Shown here: one piece after another, positions 57,205 to 64,000 of the stretch
Position numbering within the stretch: position 1 is the first letter of the stretch
Layout of the letters: every line of letters begins with the position of its first letter
Source of the DNA: Nageia nagi
Taxonomy: Eukaryota; Pinophyta
Length of the DNA stretch: 64,000 nucleotides
Reading direction: 5' to 3'
Assembly: GCA_050084985.1 (NCBI GenBank)
Contig: JBITNC010000001.1
Location: forward strand, 65,720,001 to 65,784,000
The notes under the pieces: model-generated
What the model was told of the DNA's origin: nothing
What the model saw: only the letters and a program-made list of their open reading frames with translations
The model's database searches: none
Translations under genes and position numbers: made by a program

Positions 57205-58290
57205 GGTAGGTTCATTGAAAAAGTAGAAGGTGGTAGGGATGCGCTCGTGTTGGTTTTCTATTTAATCTTCAATTTATAGGTCGGTTCCTATCTATATTTA
57301 AGGTCAAAAGTAATATGAAAGGAATAAAAAAATGGAAAGTTACATGAAAGAGATAAGCAAATACATGACTAAAATAAAAAATTTACAACTCAAACATTAC
57401 AGCATAGACAACAATCCATAGCTAAGATTAAGAATAACAAACTATCTTGCACTTGGATTCTCGCAATCATAATGCAAAGCCACAACTTAAAGAAAGCATT
57501 CCACATATAACATTCACAAAAGTAATAATAGCCACTCTATTGTAAGAGGGCAAAGCATTGTCTGTTTGCATTATCATATGTGAATAACTTTTATAGATTA
57601 GAGCAAATTTGCTAAAATATTCGACCTTTTTTATTTCTAAAAACTAGTTATTTATACAACTTCCTCCCCCTTTAGGTGGTTGGGTTTCATTAATATACAT
57701 TCCTACTAGCATTGAATGAAATAACTAAAGTAGTACTATTTACATTAATGCTACAACTATGCTAGATTATACAGTGAACAAGTACTAATCAACATAACTA
57801 TCTAAGAATTTGCAACTTCTTATTAGCCATGTCCATAAATCTATAATCCTTCTGACATGTTGTTGACTGCTCCTTCTTCGACCCTATAGCTGATTAAATA
57901 TAACACTATTGCTGATTAAAGATAGCATTATAATTGATTAAAGGTAGGACTATAGCTAATTAAATAGTTATTTGATTGCACATTGATTGGTATGATTTGG
58001 GATTATACTTTAGCAACCGCTATCTACTTTTCTATGATCTTTATGATCTCTACTGTGGATGTCAGTAATCAGAGTAATGGTGGTTGATAGATATTATGTT
58101 CACTTGGTTCAAGAAGAACTACCACTATTATGTAAAAATGAATTGGTGTCGACACATTAATAGATCCTTGGGGGTTAAACACTCAAGATGAAATGGACCT
58201 AGGTGTTCTTTCTCATGCATTACTCTTTCACTTATTTAGCAAGTTCTATATTCTTCTTTCAGGCTCTATTGATAATCTATTTCTTCCAAG
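57205..58290 (-). repeat. D' LTR, continuation right of element C
   Basis: It resumes the D-type LTR after the GGTAG duplication and aligns with 23665-24731 of element D's right LTR (for example GGTGGTTGATAGA). It is interrupted at 58290 by Copia B; the last five bases CCAAG align with CTAGG after Copia A and with the unoccupied TTGGG at 24727-24731. Confidence 0.85.
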
Positions 58291-58783
58291 TGTTGGAATG
58301 TATGATGAATTATTGTAAAGGTTTGTATTAAATATTCTATGTAAGTTCACTAATACTTAAGGGTATCATTTGATACCTTAAGTATTTAAATGAATATGAT
58401 AATGTAACTTGTCCTACACTTCATGTCATGAGCATGCCCCTTGGGTAAAATGATGTGCATGTCATACTTTTGTACATTGGATAAATGGGTGATCCAAAGA
58501 AAATTTTGGCCTATAAATAGAAGGCTCTCTCTTTGTGATTACACATCGATTGTAGAGTAAAGTTATGCTATAGGATAGTGGTTAGGAAGAAAAGAGTAGA
58601 AGGATTGTAAGAGAGTTGTATTTATGATCGAAGTAAAGATCTAGTTAGTGGATGTACTCTTAGTTAGAGGAACCACTTACATCTTGTGTTGTGAGATTGC
58701 TTTATGAGTTTGTTAGATGTAATTATGAGCTTTCATGTGATCTTTGTTTATTAGAAATTATCTTGTTAGTGTTAGTTTCTTCA
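58291..58783 (+). repeat. 5' LTR of Copia B
   Basis: TGTTGGAATG to TTCTTCA, 493 bp, the only complete and well-bounded LTR of this family in the window apart from F. TATA box CTATAAATAG at 58511-58520. The primer site TGGTATCAAAGC starts at 58787. Confidence 0.92.
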
Positions 58784-59101
58784 AATTGGTATCAAAGCTT
58801 GGTGAGGAAGCTCTTCTTCTTGGTGTGGTTGAAGGTATTCAACTTGGAGATCTTGAAGCTACTCTTCATTGTGAAGTAAAACTAAGATAAGGTATAACCC
58901 CTTTCATATAATCTCTTTTTTTGGCTTATTTTAACTAATGACACTAACACATATTGAATTATGTGTTAGTTTTTTTTGTTAATTACAAAATATGACTAAT
59001 TTTTTTTACTAACTTCTAGTGAGCATTTTATTATTTTTTTTTAAAAGGAGGTTAGTATATAAAAATAGCAATATTATAAGCCATTTATTAAAAAGGGTGT
59101 A

Positions 59102-59137
<36 letters not shown>

Positions 59138-62130
59138 GAGAAGTTTTGTTCTTTTACACAAAGTTTGATGAGAGCAATAATTTTTTTTGCTATAAAATAA
59201 GCTATTATAAACATTGTAATTAAAATATGTTATTACCATTTGCAATATTTTTTACAAAGCTGATAAGAACTTAGATTTTAAAAAAAAAAGTTTTCTTTTG
59301 AGAAATGGTAGTGGTTTAATTTCTCAATCTCCTTTCTCCACCTCCCAATGATGAACACCTCCCAATGGAAGATTCATTGAGGCCTTCTCACCTCCATTAT
59401 GGATTTCCTCTCATGTTCTTTTCTCTACCTCTGTTCTAACCATGCAACCCTCATAGATTATTCTTTGCCCTCCTAGCTCAACCCTCACTGTGTTGCTCAT
59501 GACCTCCTTCCACCCTCCATGATCCTTCTACTCATAGCCTTTTTTTAGGGGAAGGTGTCTGATTAGCATCATTAGTTTCTAGTTTTTGGGCTCCTGGATA
59601 GAGAGGGGCCTTATGCCCATGTTTTGAACCTACCATTGGATTGTCTCTCTCCTGTGCATGACCATAATAGTACTCTCTACCTCTCCAAAGGGCCTCTCCC
59701 TCGCTTGACCATGTGGTCTCTCATCTCTAATCGTCACTTTCTCCACTTGCATGATTTTTTTGTTGCTCATATTGACCTCTACCCTTGACTTGGTCTCCTC
59801 CCTTGTAACATTTATTTTACATCTCAACAAAAAACTAGCCTGGCATAGCTCTACTCATAGATGGTGGCCCAAATCAAATGATGCCAAAACCTCCCTTCCT
59901 AGCTTTGCATGATCCTCTTCCTATGCCCTTACAACATCTCCATGCCTTTGTCCAATGTTGCACCGATTGCATAATCCCTTCCTCCACCTCTGCAGGGTCC
60001 TCTTTTGGTGCCTCACCTCTTCCAATAGAGCACTCAACTTTGCATTGGTACTACTTAACATAAATGTCTAATAGAGCACTCGTGACAACAAAATTTGAGT
60101 GAAAACCCTTCTTGTGCTTCTCCTTGCAGCACACTTTATCCCTCATGACCTCTCTCTCTCTCTCATCGTGCATGCTAAGCCACATGCCTCCTCTTAGTGG
60201 CATGTTATCCTCCCTTATAGCCAAAACTCATGATCAACCTTGCAATTTGTCTTATTCTATTAGGTCTTCATGGTTGACCTCACTCTTAGCTCCTTTCAAC
60301 CACTCATTTGCTTTTCAAAAAGAGGGGTGTCATTTTTTTAACCTTTAACTTTTCTTTTAGAACACTCATTTTTGTTTAATATCCATTAATGCCTTATCCC
60401 TCTAAGTAAGTAAAATATCTATGGATATTCATACGTATTCTTCTCCTTTAATGGATGTCGTATTATTTTTTGACTTAGAGTGAAGTAAGGTCCAACTCTA
60501 AACTTTAAATATCTTACAAGTAGATAAGTAATCTTCTTCTCAACATTCAATGCTTTAGTTAATAAATCATTACTTGAGAAATAGAGGATCATTACTTGTC
60601 TAGTTACTTTTTTTAGTACCCCTTAAAAGCAATTTTTTTTAGATATTTTGTTAAGCAAAAATGGAGGAAAATCTACATTGGTAAGTATGGTAATTTTTTA
60701 GGCAAAATGTATAAGGTATAAACTTGGCATTTCTCAAGTTACTAAGCATATGATTTTTTTTTGCCTTAAGATCAACTTTAAGTAAAAAGTGGGAATTTGT
60801 AATTTGTATGAATTTTTTTTATTTACTTAAAGTTTAAAACATGAAGCTTACTTAATTATTAGATCTTAAAATGCTTAGTACTTAAGTTTTAAGTAAAATG
60901 ATGCATGCTTCCTACTTATTTTTAAGTTAAAAAGTGCATATCTTTTATCACTTATTTTTACTTAACTTTTAAATGATGCATGCTTAAGATTAGTACTTAT
61001 GCTTATTACTCAAAAATTTTAAATTAATGGTACATGCTTAGTACTTAACTTTTAAATGATGCATTCTTAATATTAGTACTTATGTTTATTACTTAAAAAT
61101 TTGAAGTTAATAAATGCATGTTTAGTACTTAATTTTTAAGTTAATTTTGCATGCTTAGGACTTAATTCCTTAATTTAAAAGATGCATGTTGAGTATTTAT
61201 CTTTCATGCAAAGATAACTTATGCAAATGTTTAGAATTAATACATGCTTATGCTTAAGTATTTCTTATTTTTTTGCAAAATTAACTTGTGCAAAATTAAG
61301 ATTAATGTAAAGATATCATTTAGGGGTTGGTAAAAAAAACCCATTGGACACTTAGGTTTCAAATTATTGAATGAATGATGTTTTACTTATGCTTTTTTAT
61401 TTCATATTTTTCACATTGGTTTATTTCGTATGCAAATAAAAATATAAATATTGAAATGAGCAACCCCCTAAAATGAACACATTTACACATACATTCCACA
61501 ACATGATTGTTTGGAGAGCCATGAGATGAGGACAAATGGATTGGAGCCTTAAAGTTTGACAATCCAAGTGATGAAAAGTTTTTACTTCTCAAATACCTTT
61601 AAATTCTTTGTTGGTCTAAACATAACTCTATTAGGTGGATAGGTAAGTGTGTAATGATACCACATATCTACATGTCCATTCAAGGATTATCCTAATAACC
61701 TAAGAGGACAACTTGAAACCTAATCAAGATTAATAAGATAGCCAATCCAATAAACATTAAAACCTTAGAAAATAGCTAGTACTTCTCCCTATGAGAGTAT
61801 ATTGCTATCCAAAGGGAACTAGTTGAAGATTAGTAGGATCTGAGCTCCTCTTGTGTGGGCATCCAAGTGAAGGCCTAATTTTAGAAAAAAAAACATACCT
61901 CAACAATGTCACTCTACATCTACAGTTCTTGAGATGAAAAATGTATTTGGGTACATAGATTATTATTTCAATTGTAAAACATTTGCACTTGTGAATCAAA
62001 TCAAGTATGTATTTAGTATTAGATGTAACATGTATTATTTGATAGGTTAAACTTAAAATTTAATATTATTTATTGAAACCACATCCTTATTATTTCACAT
62101 TCTTGTGTATAAAATAGAAGAATCCTTTTT
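58784..62130 (+). other. Long untranslated leader of Copia B
   Basis: Colinear with the leader of A, without the 781-bp duplication. (TA)n at 59106-59135, a C/T-rich block about 59390-60340 and ATGCATGCTTA-type degenerate repeats about 60890-61200. Short frames have no recognisable domain. Confidence 0.65.
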
Positions 62131-63010
62131 ACCCAAACACATTCTTCATGGTTCTAGCTATAGAATTTGAAAACGTCAAATGAGAGGTAAATTACAGGTA
62201 AGAAAGCTTTGGAAAATAATTAATGAGAACTTTGTACCTCTTAGAGATAAGAAGGCATTTGAAATATACAACACAAAGAATGAGTTGGCAACATCTATGA
62301 TTTACCATGCAATTTTAGATGATATGCTCCTAATGATTTTCTCTTCAACCTTGATAAAGGAAGCATGGGATAAGCTTAAATAAATCTATCTTGGTTCAAA
62401 CTTTTCAAGAAGGTTTACCATTCTCCAAAATTTGCTTCAATCTCATCAAGAGGAAGATAAAAATATGGCTATGTACTTGAAACAAATCACTGACCTAAGG
62501 ATCCAACCTGTTGCTTATGGGCATAATTGGATCAATGATGAGTTCATGGTCTTCATCATTCTTCAAAACTTTTTTTCAAAGTTTGAAAACTTTGTAATGG
62601 TTATGAAAACAAGGTTTGGTGATGAAGAAGAAGTCTTCTCCCTTGAGAACCTTTCAAGGCACCTTTTGAAGCATAAGAAAACCCTTAACAATAAGGTATT
62701 GATTTCTTGTTCTAAATATAATAATATTACTCTTGAAGTAATCAAAACTCTTTTCAAGAAGAAGTTCAACCATCAAAATAAATCTTATTTTTTTTCTTCT
62801 AAAAGTTTTGAAAAGAGAGGCAATGGCTACAATAGTAGCAAGAACAATAGAAACAATAACCTTAGCAGCAACAACAATGACAAAAACAACCACTTTAGAA
62901 AAAGAGATAGAAAAAGAAAGCAAATAATCTATATCTTAAAAAACATTGATGGTAATTGTAACTATTATGGCATCTAAGGTCACAAAGAAGTTGATTGCTA
63001 TAAAAAGAAA
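62130..63010 (+). pseudogene. Copia B gag, degenerate
   Basis: Same structure as A gag. Open pieces are 62180-62383 (KNELATSMIYHA) and 62432-62977 (LRIQPVAYGHNWINDEF, Asn-rich tail). The zinc knuckle reads NCNYYGI*GHKEVDCY (about 62950): the second Cys is Tyr as in A, the last Cys is kept, and a B-specific stop is present. Confidence 0.82.
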
Positions 63011-63039
63011 AGTTTGAGAACTTTTACAAGTATAAAAAA

Positions 63040-64000
63040 GATGTGATTGTGATAGGTGATAACTCCACCCTTAAAGTTCAAATAATTGGAAATGTGTTGA
63101 TTCATAAAAAGGTTCTTAAAAATGTTCCTAAGTTAAGGATAAACCTTCTATCCATGATCCAAGTTGCTAGAAAAGGGTACTTTTTGAGTTCGACTCTCAA
63201 TCTTAGTGCATTAAGAAAAGACTTACCACTTTGGTTAAAGAATCTATGAAAGATAACCTCTTCATTATGGATCAAGTTCCATTAAATATGTGTCTTGCTT
63301 CTAGTGTGTGTTCTAAAAGAAATCTTTAGCACCATCATTTAGGGCACCTTAACCACAAGATTATTCAATTCATGAAAGACCAAGAACTTATAGAAGGTTT
63401 GCCTTCAATTTATCATTTGGTTGGTCTATGCAAAAAATGCATTCTTGGTAAGATGCATGGATAAAAGTTTGAAAAAGATAAGGTAACAAGAGGATCTCAA
63501 CCTCTTCAACTTGTGCATTCATACTAAGTCACTTGGAGGAGCATCTTACATCTTGACCTTCATTAATGGCTTTAGTAGGATGACCTTTGGGTATCTACTT
63601 GAGCATAAAGACCAAACCTCTAAGAGTTTTAAGGTATTTAAAGACTTTGTTTAGAATTAAAATAACCTTAAAATCAAAATGTTGAGATCAAATAATGAAA
63701 GAGAATATAACAACAATGAGTTCAATAACTAATGTGCTAAGTAAGAAATCAAGAGGTAGTTTACAATTCCATACACTCTTTAACATAATAGTGTTGCTAA
63801 AAGAAAAAATAAAATAATAATGGAGATGGTTAAATGCATGTTGGGTTATTTTCTTAAATTCTTATAGGGTGAAGCTATGAGCAGTGCTATTTATACCTTG
63901 AATAGATGTCCCACAAAATTCATTCAAAGTAAAACTCCTTTTAAGGTTAGGTAAGGAAGAAAACCTAACATTTCTCACCTTAGGGTATTTAGTTGTGAAG
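63040..64000 (+). pseudogene. Copia B protease relic and integrase, partial
   Basis: The protease active-site segment is deleted; the sequence passes from the zinc knuckle to VIGDNSTLKVQIIGNVLIH (about 63044). GAG-preINT reads NL*HHHLGHL (about 63321). The integrase core FGYLLEHKDQTSKSFKVFKD is at about 63587, with SNNEREYNNNEF after it. Stops and frame changes occur throughout, and the window ends before RT. Confidence 0.8.

Larger units (their letters stand above)
58291..64000 (+). mobile_element. Copia retrotransposon B (right end outside window)
   Basis: Complete 5' LTR, primer site, 3.35-kb leader, gag and the start of protease/integrase, colinear with A at about 95% by eye. It shares with A, and not with F, a Gln-to-stop in gag (62381-62383), a Trp-to-stop before integrase (63327-63329) and a 20-bp deletion near 63523. 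It lies in the D' LTR at the point homologous to the insertion point of A. Confidence 0.92.

Overview
This window is AT-rich plant nuclear DNA made almost entirely of nested, decayed retrotransposons. I found no intact host gene, tRNA, rRNA or CRISPR array. A seed plant with a large repeat-rich genome is suggested by the Copia elements primed by initiator tRNA-Met, a SIRE/Maximus-like Copia element, Tat-like Ty3/gypsy elements with an extra RNase H domain, and Helitron-type Pif1 helicase and L1-type LINE remnants. I cannot name the species.

Layout, left to right. (1) 1-9469: Copia element A (+), entering the window inside its 5' LTR; pol is full of stops; 3' LTR ends at 9469. (2) 9470-25264: Ty3/gypsy Tat-like element D (- strand), heavily decayed: left LTR remnant, an accessory ORF downstream of integrase, INT, RT, gag, primer site and right (5') LTR. 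Copia F (16255-21926, +, no 3' half) lies inside D. (3) 25265-34635: D's target flank, a Pif1/Helitron-type helicase relic (-), a gag-only gypsy relic (+), a LINE RT scrap (-) and AT-rich filler. (4) 33875-34702: a repeatedly duplicated LTR/flank junction leading into a second D-type LTR (D'), which resumes at 57205-58290. (5) 34703-57204: Tat-like element C (-), 22.5 kb, with near-identical 1.5-kb LTRs and a perfect GGTAG target duplication. It encodes gag, protease, an RNase H-like domain, RT, RNase H, integrase and a large accessory ORF. (6) 39380-48866: SIRE-like Copia E (+) inserted inside C's accessory ORF with a perfect TGGGG target duplication; its RT/RNase H frame is still open for 497 codons. 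(7) 58291-64000: Copia B (+), a close relative of A, running off the window.

How the parts relate. A and B sit at the same point of a D-type LTR, share nonsense mutations and a deletion, and their 5' LTRs resemble each other more than A's own two LTRs do. D's right flank and D' left flank show the same ATTAC target. The simplest reading is a tandem duplication with an original period of about 36 kb; C then landed in the second copy and E landed in C.

The most interesting signals are these. The LTRs of C (Ty3/gypsy) and E (Copia) share a colinear module of about 150 bp in the same transcriptional polarity. Both contain repeated TGAYRTCA sites whose left/right LTR differences imply ancestral TGACGTCA (bZIP-type) palindromes. 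D and C both keep a post-integrase ORF, which in C carries a basic motif and a coiled-coil-like tail. All coordinates of decayed domains are approximate.
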